Assembly: GCA_963705885.1 (NCBI GenBank)
Contig: OY970120.1
Span: forward strand, 1,426,001 to 1,490,000
DNA: 64,000 bases
Source: MFD01275-c22 sp963705885
GTDB lineage: Bacteria; Actinomycetota; Actinomycetes; JACCUZ01
Reading direction: 5' to 3'
The notes below the pieces were generated by a model. That model saw nothing but the letters and a program-made list of their open reading frames with translations. It was not told the DNA's origin and did not search any database. The translations under genes and the position numbers were made by a program. Each line of letters begins with the position of its first letter. Position 1 is the stretch's first letter. Of this stretch, positions 1 through 8,393 are shown in pieces.

Positions 1-486
1 GCCGTGGTGAAGAACACGCTGACCAAGATCGCGGCCACCGAGGCCGGGGTCGGGGCCTTCGACGGGCTGCTCCAGGGCCCGTCGGCCATCGCCTTCGTCA
101 AGGGCGACCCGGTCGAGGCCGCCAAGGGCCTGCGTGACTTCGCCAAGGTGCACCCCCTGCTCGTCATCAAGGGCGGAGTGCTCGACGGCAAGTCGCTCTC
201 GCCCGACGAGATCAAGAAGCTCGCCGACCTCGAGTCGCGTGAGGTGCTCCTCGCCAAGCTGGCGGGAGCGATGCAGGCGTCGTTGCAGAACGCCGTCTCG
301 CTGTTCGCTGCGCCGCTGGCGCAGACCGCACGCGTCATGGAGGCGCTGCGGCAGAAGGCCGAGCAGGACCCCGGCGTCCTGTCAGGCGGTGCCGGTGCTG
401 CACCGGTCGCCGCCGAGCCCGAGGCGGTGACCGAGGAGCCCGAGGCTGCCGACGTCGCCTCCGAGGAGGCCACCCCCGAGGGCTAG
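1..486 (+). CDS. rplJ: 50S ribosomal protein L10 (5' end missing)
   Basis: L10 forms the base of the ribosomal stalk and anchors L7/L12 dimers. The reading frame is open from base 1 (A-V-V-K-N-T-L-T-K), which matches the conserved VKNTL segment that normally lies some 40-50 residues into L10. The true start is therefore left of the window, and the first in-frame GTG codons should not be taken as starts. The last 35 or so residues are an Ala/Glu-rich acidic tail. rplL follows 72 bp downstream, the standard pair. Confidence 0.95.
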   Translation, partial: AVVKNTLTKIAATEAGVGAFDGLLQGPSAIAFVKGDPVEAAKGLRDFAKVHPLLVIKGGVLDGKSLSPDEIKKLADLESREVLLAKLAGAMQASLQNAVSLFAAPLAQTARVMEALRQKAEQDPGVLSGGAGAAPVAAEPEAVTEEPEAADVASEEATPEG

Positions 487-558
487 ATCGGCCCGTCCGC
501 CCCCAGCACTGCGCCGTACGTGCGGCCAGGACTCGACCAGTAAGGAAGGACCGCCACC

Positions 559-957
559 ATGGCGAAGCTCAGCACCGACGAGCTCCTTGAGTCGTTCAAG
601 GAGATGACCCTGATCGAGCTCTCCGAGTTCGTCAAGCAGTTCGAGGAGACCTTCGGCGTCACCGCGGCCGCTCCGGTCGCCGTGGCGGCGGCCCCCGCCG
701 CCGGCGGCGGCGCGGCCGGCGAGGCAGCCGACGCCGGCGGCGAGCAGGACGAGTTCGACGTCATCCTCGACGCCGCGGGTGACAAGAAGATCCAGGTCAT
801 CAAGGAGGTGCGCGCGCTCACCAGCCTGGGCCTCAAGGAGGCCAAGGACCTGGTGGACGGCACCCCCAAGCCGGTCCTGGAGAAGGTCACCAAGGAGGCC
901 GCCGACAAGGCCAAGGCCGCCCTCGAGGGCGCCGGCGCCGCGGTCACCGTCAAGTAG
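559..957 (+). CDS. rplL: 50S ribosomal protein L7/L12
   Basis: This is the stalk protein that recruits translation GTPases. The 132-residue product has an N-terminal dimerisation helix (LSTDELLESFKEMTLIELSEF), an Ala/Gly-rich hinge at about residues 36-60, and the typical C-terminal globular domain (DEFDVIL, KEVRALTSLGLKEAKDLVD). An AGGAAGGA ribosome binding site lies just upstream of the ATG. Length is normal for the family. A long hairpin follows the gene. Confidence 0.98.
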   Translation: MAKLSTDELLESFKEMTLIELSEFVKQFEETFGVTAAAPVAVAAAPAAGGGAAGEAADAGGEQDEFDVILDAAGDKKIQVIKEVRALTSLGLKEAKDLVDGTPKPVLEKVTKEAADKAKAALEGAGAAVTVK

Positions 958-977
958 CACCACCTCGCACGTCCCGA

Positions 978-1015
978 CAGGGGCGGCCGCCCGGGAGACC
1001 GGGTGGCCGCCCCTG
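978..1015 (+). terminator. Long GC hairpin after rplL
   Basis: CAGGGGCGGCC (978-988) is perfectly complementary to GGCCGCCCCTG (1005-1015). The pairing continues inward through a G-T pair and CCCGG/CCGGG, giving about 17 paired positions closed by a GAGA loop. No run of T follows, which is common for actinobacterial terminators. It lies 20 bp after the rplL stop and probably separates rplJL from the mce locus. Confidence 0.65.
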
Positions 1016-1069
1016 CGGCGTTGCGGGCCCCCGCGACGCGGCCGGACGTGCCGGGTCGATCTTGGAGGT

Positions 1070-1096
1070 TTGACGGGCGGCGCACCACGGCACAAT
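1070..1096 (+). promoter_or_regulatory. Possible promoter for the mce operon
   Basis: TTGACG (1070-1075) and CACAAT (1091-1096) resemble -35 and -10 boxes, but the 15-bp gap is short. Reading the -10 as CAATCC gives 17 bp with a poorer hexamer. It is the only reasonable candidate in the 271 bp between rplL and the ATPase gene. Confidence 0.35.
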
Positions 1097-1228
1097 CCGG
1101 GCACCCTGCCGGCCCAGCAACCCCTGTCCCCGCCGGTGGGCGGGCAGCTGCGCGTAACCCGGGGGGTGCGCGCTCGTTGTCCCATGGAGCGCGGAGTGCG
1201 GACCCGGCCGTCCGCCGAGCAGTGAGGT

Positions 1229-2263
1229 GTGCAGGTGGGTGTCGAGATCGGCGTCGACGGGCTGACGAAGTCCTTCGGCCGCCAGGTCATCTGGCAGGAC
1301 GTCTCGCTCACGCTGCCCGCCGGCGAGATCTCGGTGATGCTCGGTCCGTCCGGCACGGGCAAGTCGGTCTTCCTCAAGACCCTCGTGGGCCTGCTCAAGC
1401 CCGACCGCGGGTCGATCATGATCCAGGGCCGCGACCTCACCACCCTGCGCGAGCACGACCTCTACGAGGTGCGCAAGCTCTTCGGGGTTCTCTTCCAGGA
1501 CGGCGCGCTCTTCGGGTCGATGAGCCTCTACGACAACATCGCGTTCCCGCTGCGCGAGCACACGCGCAAGAGCGAGTCCGACATCAAGGACGTCGTCCTC
1601 GAGAAGATGGACATGGTCGGCCTCATCGGCTCCGAGGACAAGCTCCCCGGCGAGATCTCGGGCGGCATGCGCAAGCGGGCCGGCCTTGCCCGCGCGCTGG
1701 TCCTCGACCCCGAGATCATCCTGTTCGACGAGCCGGACTCGGGGCTGGACCCGGTGCGCACCGCCTACCTCAACCAGCTGATCGTCGACCTCAACGCCGC
1801 GATCGAGGCCACGTTCCTCATCGTCACCCACGACATCAACACCGCCCGGACGGTGCCCGACAACATCGGGCTGCTCTACCACCGGCACCTGGCGATGTTC
1901 GGACCCCGCGAGATGCTGCTGTCGAGCGAGGAGCCGGTCGTGCGCCAGTTCCTCAACGCCCAGCGTCAGGGGCCCATCGGCATGGCCGAGGAGAAGGACG
2001 CCGACGAGCTCGCGCAGGAGCAGGCCGAGGGCCACGAGCTGCCGCCGCTCCCGCCGATCCCGCTGCAGATCTCGCCCTCCGACGGCAGCGTCCGGAGCAG
2101 CTCCCGCGAGCCCGGGCAGTGGTGCCGCGAGAACGGCGTCACGCCGCCGCCCGGCTCCTTCGAGTCGCAGCGGGCGGCCGAGCCCGACGCCGCCCGCCGC
2201 GAGGCCTCAGGCCGCCCGGCGCCCGAGCTCGTGCCGTTGCCCGCCCCGGAGCAGAGCCGATGA
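1229..2263 (+). CDS. mkl: Mce-system ABC transporter ATPase (Mkl/MlaF-like)
   Basis: This is the ATPase that energises Mce lipid importers by pairing with the YrbE permeases at the inner face of the membrane. The Walker A motif GPSGTGKS is at residues 39-46. The signature ISGGMRKRAGLARAL is the form typical of the Mkl/MlaF family, and the Walker B is IILFDEPDSGLDP. About 90 residues beyond the normal end are low-complexity, rich in Pro, Glu and Ser. The GTG start at 1229 was chosen; GTG 1235 is an alternative. The stop overlaps the next start as ATGA. Confidence 0.93.
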   Translation: MQVGVEIGVDGLTKSFGRQVIWQDVSLTLPAGEISVMLGPSGTGKSVFLKTLVGLLKPDRGSIMIQGRDLTTLREHDLYEVRKLFGVLFQDGALFGSMSLYDNIAFPLREHTRKSESDIKDVVLEKMDMVGLIGSEDKLPGEISGGMRKRAGLARALVLDPEIILFDEPDSGLDPVRTAYLNQLIVDLNAAIEATFLIVTHDINTARTVPDNIGLLYHRHLAMFGPREMLLSSEEPVVRQFLNAQRQGPIGMAEEKDADELAQEQAEGHELPPLPPIPLQISPSDGSVRSSSREPGQWCRENGVTPPPGSFESQRAAEPDAARREASGRPAPELVPLPAPEQSR

Positions 2264-3033
2264 GCAACCCCGCCGTCGGTGCCCTGCGGCAGAGCGGCAA
2301 CCTGTTCGCGCTCGGGCTGGACGTCCTGCGCGCCCTGCCGCGCCGCCCGTTCCAGACCAAGGAGTTCGTCCAGCAGTCGTGGTTCATCGCCAGCGTGACG
2401 ATCCTGCCGACGGCGCTGGTCAGCATCCCCTTCGGCGCCGTCATCGCGCTGCAGCTGGGCAACCTCACCCGCCAGCTGGGCGCCCAGTCCTTCACCGGGT
2501 CGGCCAGCGTGCTCGCCGTGATCCGCGAGGCCAGCCCGATCGTCACCGCGTTGCTCATCGCCGGAGCCGGGGGCTCGGCGATCTGCGCCGACCTCGGCGC
2601 GCGCAAGATCCGCGAGGAGATCGACGCGATGCAGGTGCTGGGCATCGACCCGATCCACCGCCTGGTCGTGCCGCGCGTCCTCGCCTCGATGCTGGTCGCC
2701 GTCCTGCTCAACGGCCTCGTGTCGGTCGTCGGCGTCGCCGGGGGCTACTTCTTCAACGTCGTGCTGCAGGGGGGCACGCCGGGCGCCTACCTCGCGTCGT
2801 TCACGGCCCTGGCACAGCTGCCCGACCTCTACGTGGGTGAGCTCAAGGCGCTGGTGTTCGGTGCCCTGGCGGCGATCGTCGCGTCCTACAAGGGACTGAC
2901 CGCCGGCGGTGGTCCCAAGGGGGTCGGCGACGCCGTGAACCAGTCCGTCGTCATCACGTTCATGCTGCTGTTCGTCGCGAACTTCGTGATGACCGCCGTG
3001 TACTTCCAGGTCGTCCCCCAGAAGCTCGGCTGA
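2260..3033 (+). CDS. yrbEA: YrbE-family permease, first (MlaE-like)
   Basis: One of two integral membrane permeases of the Mce importer. The 257-residue product has several hydrophobic segments. A cytoplasmic coupling loop (GARKIREEIDAMQVLGIDP) matches the conserved EExDA motif that contacts the ATPase. The ATG overlaps the mkl stop by 4 bp, implying translational coupling, and the next permease starts 3 bp after the stop. A longer upstream open frame exists but lacks homology to the family. Confidence 0.93.
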   Translation: MSNPAVGALRQSGNLFALGLDVLRALPRRPFQTKEFVQQSWFIASVTILPTALVSIPFGAVIALQLGNLTRQLGAQSFTGSASVLAVIREASPIVTALLIAGAGGSAICADLGARKIREEIDAMQVLGIDPIHRLVVPRVLASMLVAVLLNGLVSVVGVAGGYFFNVVLQGGTPGAYLASFTALAQLPDLYVGELKALVFGALAAIVASYKGLTAGGGPKGVGDAVNQSVVITFMLLFVANFVMTAVYFQVVPQKLG

Positions 3034-3036
3034 CCC

Positions 3037-3870
3037 GTGGCGCTGCAGAGCCTGCTCAAGCCCGCGAAGGTCGTCGACGACGGCCTCGTCGGGCTCGGCG
3101 GGCAGCTGCGCTTCTACGCCCGCAGCATCGGGTGGAGCGGGCGCACGGTGCGCCGCTACAAGAAGGAGGTCCTCCGGCTGCTCGCGGAGGTGAGCCTCGG
3201 CACCGGCGCCCTGTCCGTCATCGGCGGCACCGTCGGCGTCATCGCGTTCCTCGCGTTCTTCACCGGCACCGAGGTCGGGCTGCAGGGCTACTCCGCCCTC
3301 AACCAGCTCGGCTCGGCGGCGTTCACCGGCTTCGTCTCCGCCTACTTCAACACCCGCGAGATCGCCCCGCTGGTCGCCGGCCTGGCCCTCGCGGCCACGG
3401 TCGGCTGCGGCTTCACCGCCCAGCTCGGCGCGATGCGCATCAGCGAGGAGGTCGACGCGCTCGAGGTCATGGGCATCCCCAGCCTGCCGTTCCTCGTCAC
3501 GACCCGGATGATCGCCGGCTTCGTCGCCGTCATCCCGCTGTACGTCATCGGGCTGCTGTCCTCCTACGCGGCCACCCGTCTCATCGCGACCGGCTACTAC
3601 GGCCAGTCCAAGGGCACCTACGACCACTACTTCGCGCTCTTCCTGCCGCCGGGCGACGTGCTGTGGTCGTTCGGCAAGGTGATGGTGTTCGCCGTCGTGA
3701 TCATCCTGATCCACTGCTACTACGGCTACACCGCGAGCGGCGGCCCGGCGGGCGTCGGCATGGCCGTCGGCAAGGCCGTGCGAACCTCGATCGTGGCGAT
3801 CAACATCGTCGACTTCTTCCTCAGCCTGGCCATCTGGGGCGCCACCACCACCGTGCGGATCGCGGGGTAG
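3037..3870 (+). CDS. yrbEB: YrbE-family permease, second (MlaE-like)
   Basis: Second permease subunit, 277 residues, forming the transmembrane channel partner of YrbEA. The coupling loop reads AMRISEEVDALEVMGIPSLPF in part, again with EExDA. A C-terminal segment, TASGGPAGVGMAVGKAVRTS, is typical of actinobacterial YrbE proteins. Starts with GTG right after the previous stop. The mceA gene begins 5 bp downstream. Confidence 0.93.
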   Translation: MALQSLLKPAKVVDDGLVGLGGQLRFYARSIGWSGRTVRRYKKEVLRLLAEVSLGTGALSVIGGTVGVIAFLAFFTGTEVGLQGYSALNQLGSAAFTGFVSAYFNTREIAPLVAGLALAATVGCGFTAQLGAMRISEEVDALEVMGIPSLPFLVTTRMIAGFVAVIPLYVIGLLSSYAATRLIATGYYGQSKGTYDHYFALFLPPGDVLWSFGKVMVFAVVIILIHCYYGYTASGGPAGVGMAVGKAVRTSIVAINIVDFFLSLAIWGATTTVRIAG

Positions 3871-3875
3871 CGGCG

Positions 3876-5183
3876 ATGCTCATGACGACAGGGTCGAGGG
3901 GCTCGAAGCTGGCGCAGGGCGCGATCCTGCGGACGTACGGCGTGGTCTTCCTGGTCGTCCTGGGGCTGCTCGTCGCGCTGACGATCGCGATCTACAACAA
4001 GACCTTCGTCGACGTCGTGCGGGTCACGCTCGAGACCGACCGGGTGGGCAACCAGCTCGCGCCCCCGGCGGACGTGAAGCTGCGCGGGATGATCGTCGGC
4101 GAGGTCCGCTCGGTGCGCTCCGACGGCGAGAAGGCCAGCGTCGAGATCGCCCTCGCGCCGGAGACGGCGGGCCTGATCCCGGCCGACGTGAGCGCGCGCC
4201 TGCTGCCCAAGACGCTCTTCGGAGAGAAGTTCGTCGAGCTGCAGCTGCCCCCCCGTCCGTCCGGGCAGAGGATCGCCGAGGGCGACGTGATCCCGCAGGA
4301 CCGCTCGTCGACCGCGATCGAGCTCGAGACCGTGCTCGACAACCTGCTGCCGCTGCTGCGCACGATCCAGCCGGAGAAGCTCAACGCGACGCTCAACGCG
4401 TTCGCCACCGCCCTGGAGGGCCGGGGCGAGCGGCTCGGCGAGAACCTCGAGCTCGTCGACGGCTACTTCTCGCAGCTCAACCCCAGGCTCCCGCAGCTCA
4501 AGACCGACATCACCGGGCTCGCCGACGTCTCCGAGATCTACGCCGACGCCGCGCCGGACCTGGCGCGGATGCTGCGCAACTTCTCGGTGTCCTCGAACAC
4601 CATCGCCGAGAAGGCCGAGACCTACGCCGGGTTCCTGGCCGGCACGGCCGGGTTCGCCACCACCACGCGGGACTTCCTCGCTGCGAACGAGCAGCGCATC
4701 ATCCAGGTCAACGCGGTCGGCCGCCCGACCCTCGAGCTGCTCGCGGAGTACTCCCCGGAGTACCCGTGCCTGCTGCAGGGGCTCACTCAGAGCAACGACT
4801 TCATCGGCAAGACGTTCGCCAACGGGGAGCTGCACATCACCCTCGAGGTGGTGCGGGCACGCCCGGGCTACAAGCCCGGTGAGGAACCGCGCTGGGGCGA
4901 GGACCGGGGGCCGCAGTGCTACGGGCTGCCGAGCCCGCCGCGCCCGTGGCCGGGCACCCCGTTCGACGACGGGACGCAGAAGTCCACGAAGGGGCGCGCG
5001 GTCCCGGGTCACGCCAGCGCCCTCGTCGACCCCAGCAGCGGGCGCAGCGGGACGGCGGCGGAGCAGCGGCTGGTCGACGCCCTCGTGGCGCCCCAGCTGG
5101 GCGTGCGCGCGAGCGAGGTGCCCGACCTCGCCACGCTGCTGTTCGGGCCGATGGCCCGCGGGACGGCGGTGACGCAGTCGTGA
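3876..5183 (+). CDS. mceA: Mce-family substrate-binding protein MceA
   Basis: Extracytoplasmic lipid-binding subunit of the importer. One N-terminal membrane segment lies at about residues 17-35. The MCE/MlaD domain follows, with GNQLAPPADVKLRGMIVGEV in its N-terminal part, then a long helical region and a Pro-rich C-terminus. The ATG at 3876 is used; a second in-frame ATG lies at 3882. The upstream open frame is not part of the gene. The last 4 bases overlap the GTG of mceB. Confidence 0.92.
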   Translation: MLMTTGSRGSKLAQGAILRTYGVVFLVVLGLLVALTIAIYNKTFVDVVRVTLETDRVGNQLAPPADVKLRGMIVGEVRSVRSDGEKASVEIALAPETAGLIPADVSARLLPKTLFGEKFVELQLPPRPSGQRIAEGDVIPQDRSSTAIELETVLDNLLPLLRTIQPEKLNATLNAFATALEGRGERLGENLELVDGYFSQLNPRLPQLKTDITGLADVSEIYADAAPDLARMLRNFSVSSNTIAEKAETYAGFLAGTAGFATTTRDFLAANEQRIIQVNAVGRPTLELLAEYSPEYPCLLQGLTQSNDFIGKTFANGELHITLEVVRARPGYKPGEEPRWGEDRGPQCYGLPSPPRPWPGTPFDDGTQKSTKGRAVPGHASALVDPSSGRSGTAAEQRLVDALVAPQLGVRASEVPDLATLLFGPMARGTAVTQS

Positions 5184-6202
5184 AGACCCTCCCGTCGCTC
5201 ATCAAGCTCGTCGTGTTCATCGTGGTCACCGTGCTCGCCACCGGCGTCCTGGCGGCGACCATCGGCAACATCAGGCTCGGCGGGACGACGACCTACAAGG
5301 CGCTCTTCTCCGACGCGACCGGCCTGCTGCCCGGCGACGACGTGCGCATCGCGGGCGTCCGGGTCGGGGAGGTGGAGGCCGTCGACGTGGCGCAGGGCCG
5401 GGACCGGGCGCTCGCCCGCGTGACGTTCACGGTCGACGACGACCGGCCGGTCGCGTCGAGCACCAACGCGCTGATCCGCTACCGCAACCTCGTCGGCCAG
5501 CGCTACGTCGCGCTCGCGGAGGGCGCCGGGGGAGGCCGGACCCTCACCGAGAACGGCACCATCCCGCTGCGCCAGACCCAGCCCGCCCTGGACCTGACGG
5601 TGCTCTTCAACGGGTTCAAGCCGCTGTTCGCGGCGCTGAACCCCGAGGACGTCAACTCCTTCGCCATGGAGATCATCAAGACGCTGCAGGGCGAGGCCGG
5701 GAACGTGAACTCGCTGCTGTCGCACACCGCGTCGCTCACGACGACGCTCGCCGACCGCGACGAGGTCATCGGGCGCACGATCGACAACCTCAACGCCGTG
5801 CTCGAGACGGTGGACGACCGTGACCGCCAGCTCTCGACGCTGCTGCTCGAGCTGCAGCGGTTCGTGAGCGGGCTGGCCGAGGACCGCGAGGCGATCGGCG
5901 CGTCGCTGACGAACATCGCCGGGCTGGCCGAGTCGACCGCCGGCCTCGTGAAGGACGCCCGTCCCGCGGTCAGGGACGACATCCGCGAGCTGGGCGAGGT
6001 GACCAGGACCCTCGACGACAACAAGGAGGTCGTCGAGGGCGTGCTGAAGCGACTGCCGCGCAAGCTCAACACGATCACCCGGACCGCGACCTACGGCTCG
6101 TGGTTCAACTTCTACCTCTGCGACTTCACCGGCCGCGTGATCCTGTCCAACACGGTCACGTACACGCCGAACTACCACTCGAACGCGGCGAGGTGCGACT
6201 AG
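5180..6202 (+). CDS. mceB: Mce-family protein MceB
   Basis: Second Mce subunit, 340 residues. It has an N-terminal anchor (residues about 8-28) followed by the MCE domain with the LLPGDDVRIAGVRVGEVEAV segment. The helical region has heptad-like repeats (SLTTTLADRDEVIG, TVDDRDRQLSTLL) that in this family form a hydrophobic tunnel. The conserved C-terminal motif GSWFNFYLCDF is present. Starts with GTG in a GTGA overlap with mceA. The stop TAG shares its G with the GTG of mceC. Confidence 0.92.
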   Translation: MKTLPSLIKLVVFIVVTVLATGVLAATIGNIRLGGTTTYKALFSDATGLLPGDDVRIAGVRVGEVEAVDVAQGRDRALARVTFTVDDDRPVASSTNALIRYRNLVGQRYVALAEGAGGGRTLTENGTIPLRQTQPALDLTVLFNGFKPLFAALNPEDVNSFAMEIIKTLQGEAGNVNSLLSHTASLTTTLADRDEVIGRTIDNLNAVLETVDDRDRQLSTLLLELQRFVSGLAEDREAIGASLTNIAGLAESTAGLVKDARPAVRDDIRELGEVTRTLDDNKEVVEGVLKRLPRKLNTITRTATYGSWFNFYLCDFTGRVILSNTVTYTPNYHSNAARCD

Positions 6203-7248
6203 TGGCGCGGCGACGTCCGGAGGGGCGAGGGACGAGCGGAGGCGGAGCGCGCAAGTTGTCTGCGTCGCGGCGACGTCGCGGCTTCGTGCCGTTCCGAGAG
6301 CGCAACCCGGTGGTGATCGGGGCCGTCGGGCTCGGCGTCATCGCGGCGATGCTGGCGCTCGCCTTCAACATCGACGACCTGCCGCTGCTCGCCGGGCGCT
6401 CCTACTCCGCCGCGCTGTCCGAGGCGGGCGGCCTCAAGGCCGGCGACGACGTGCGCGTGGCCGGGGTGAAGGTCGGGAAGATCCGGTCGGTCGACCTCGA
6501 CGGCGACCACGTGCGGGTCGACTTCCGCGTCGGGGGCGGCACCCGGCTGGGCTCGCAGACCGCGGCATCGGTGCGGATCAAGACGATCCTCGGCCAGAAG
6601 TTCCTCATGCTCGAGCCGGCCGGCGGGGGCGAGCTCGAGGGGGAGATCCCGATCGAGCGCACCGTGCCGGCCTACGACGTGGTCGAGGCGTTCAGCGACC
6701 TGGCGAGCACGGCGGAGGACATCGACACCGTGCAGTACGCCGAGGCGCTGGACACCATCGCCGACACGTTCCGCGACTCGCCCGACGAGGTGCGGGCCGC
6801 CGTCGACGGGCTGGGGCGGCTGTCGCGCACGATCGCCTCGCGCGACGACCAGCTCCGGGAGCTGCTGGACCACGCGGAGGGCGTGACGGGCGTCCTGTCC
6901 GAGCGCAACCAGGAGCTGGTCACCCTGCTCTCCGACGGCGACCTGCTCCTGCAGGAGCTGCGCGCCCGCCGCGACGACATCCACACGCTGCTCGTCAGCA
7001 CCGTCACGCTCTCGCGGCAGCTCACCGGCCTGGTCCGTGAGAACCGCGCGCAGATCCGCCCCGCCCTGGCCAACCTGGGGAACGTGCTGGCGACGCTGCG
7101 CGCGAACCAGGACAGCCTCGACCGCAGCATCGAGCTGCTCGCGCCCTTCGTGCGCGTCTTCGCCAACACCACGGGCAACGGCCGGTGGTTCGACACCTAC
7201 GTCCAGAACCTGGTGCCCGTGCCCGGCGGACCGGGGAGCCCCGAATGA
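6202..7248 (+). CDS. mceC: Mce-family protein MceC
   Basis: Third Mce subunit, 348 residues. The MCE domain includes GGLKAGDDVRVAGVKVGKI. The C-terminus has GNGRWFDTYVQNL, the MceC form of the W-F-Y motif. The first 30 or so residues are an unusual Arg/Gly-rich leader (RRRPEGRGTSGGGARK). They are encoded by a copy of the DNA repeat found three times at 44771-44932, read in a different frame. The membrane anchor follows at about residues 33-55. Starts at GTG sharing one base with the mceB stop. Confidence 0.9.
   Translation: MARRRPEGRGTSGGGARKLSASRRRRGFVPFRERNPVVIGAVGLGVIAAMLALAFNIDDLPLLAGRSYSAALSEAGGLKAGDDVRVAGVKVGKIRSVDLDGDHVRVDFRVGGGTRLGSQTAASVRIKTILGQKFLMLEPAGGGELEGEIPIERTVPAYDVVEAFSDLASTAEDIDTVQYAEALDTIADTFRDSPDEVRAAVDGLGRLSRTIASRDDQLRELLDHAEGVTGVLSERNQELVTLLSDGDLLLQELRARRDDIHTLLVSTVTLSRQLTGLVRENRAQIRPALANLGNVLATLRANQDSLDRSIELLAPFVRVFANTTGNGRWFDTYVQNLVPVPGGPGSPE
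6207..6251 (+). repeat. Copy of dispersed repeat inside the mceC 5' end
   Basis: Matches bases 4-45 of the repeat core at 44771 apart from a 3-bp insertion: GCGGCGACGTCCGGAG is followed by GGGCGAGGGACGAGCGG and GGCGGAGCGCG. Here it is translated as RRRPEGRGTSGGGAR, whereas in the ABC-F gene the same DNA gives AATSGARDERRRSA. Confidence 0.85.
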
Positions 7249-8393
7249 GCACGCCTCGCCTCGCCGCCGTGCGCTCCCGGCTGGGCAGTGCGGTGTCCGC
7301 CGCGGTGGCCGTCGCGCTGGTCGCCGGCCTGCTCGTCGTGCTCTGGCCCGGCGGCGGCTCGAGGACGGTGCGCGCCGAGTTCGTCCGCGCCGTCGGCCTC
7401 TACGAGGGGTCCGACGTGCGGATCCTCGGCGTGAAGGTGGGCGAGGTCACCGACGTCTCGCCCCGCGGTGACCGCGTCGTCGTGGAGATGACCTACGACG
7501 ACGACTACAAGGTCCCGGCGGACGCGCAGGCCCTGGTGGTGGCGCCGTCCGTGGTGAGCGACCGCTACGTCCAGCTGACCCCGGTCTACGACGGGGGCGC
7601 CGCACTGGCCGACGACGCGCGCATCGGGCTGGAGCGCACGGCGGTGCCGGTCGAGCTGGACCGGATCTTCTCCAGCCTCAACGACCTCAACGTCGCGCTC
7701 GGCCCGGAGGGCGCGAACAAGAACGGCGCGCTGTCGCGGCTGCTGGCGGTGGGGGCGGACAACCTCGAGGGCGAGGGGGCGAACATCAACCGCACCGTCG
7801 AGGACTTCTCCCAGGCGATCGCCACGCTCTCCGACGGCAGGGACGACCTGTTCGGCACGCTGCGCAACCTGCAGGTGTTCACCACCGCCCTGGCCACCAG
7901 CGACGAGCAGGTCAAGGCGTTCAACAGCGACCTCGCGAGCGTTGCCGACCAGCTCGCCGCCGAGCGCGACGAGCTCGCGCTGGCCATGAAGAACCTCGCC
8001 GTCGCACTCAGCGAGGTCGCCTCCTTCGTGAAGGAGAACCGGAAGAACCTCACCACCGACATCGAGGGCCTCGCCGACATCACCGGCACGCTGGCGAAGC
8101 AGAAGGACGCCATGGCCGAGGTGCTCGACGCCGGTCCGGTCGCGCTGTCCAACCTGGCCAACGCCTACAACCCGTCCTCGGGAACGCTCGACACCCGCAA
8201 CAACGAGGCCCAGCAGGAGGACCCGGCGCTCTACCTGTGCTCGTTCCTCACCGCGCTCGGCGAGCCGGAGAGCGTCTGCGACGACATCACGAAGGTGTTC
8301 CGCAAGCGCGAGCTCGTCCCGCCCGCGCTGCCCGGCGGCGGCTCCGGCGGCCCCGACCTCACGCTCGGCGGCATCCTGGGGAGCGGGCGATGA
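7245..8393 (+). CDS. mceD: Mce-family protein MceD
   Basis: Fourth Mce subunit, 382 residues. An N-terminal membrane segment at about residues 16-34 precedes the MCE domain (VGLYEGSDVRILGVKVGEV). A long helical section follows, then a Gly-rich C-terminus. The ATG at 7245 overlaps the mceC stop as ATGA, which fixes the start better than the GTG further upstream at 7185. Near the C-terminus LYLCSFLTALG contains one Cys, with another in the ESVCDDI segment, as often seen in MceD-type proteins. Confidence 0.9.
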   Translation: MSTPRLAAVRSRLGSAVSAAVAVALVAGLLVVLWPGGGSRTVRAEFVRAVGLYEGSDVRILGVKVGEVTDVSPRGDRVVVEMTYDDDYKVPADAQALVVAPSVVSDRYVQLTPVYDGGAALADDARIGLERTAVPVELDRIFSSLNDLNVALGPEGANKNGALSRLLAVGADNLEGEGANINRTVEDFSQAIATLSDGRDDLFGTLRNLQVFTTALATSDEQVKAFNSDLASVADQLAAERDELALAMKNLAVALSEVASFVKENRKNLTTDIEGLADITGTLAKQKDAMAEVLDAGPVALSNLANAYNPSSGTLDTRNNEAQQEDPALYLCSFLTALGEPESVCDDITKVFRKRELVPPALPGGGSGGPDLTLGGILGSGR

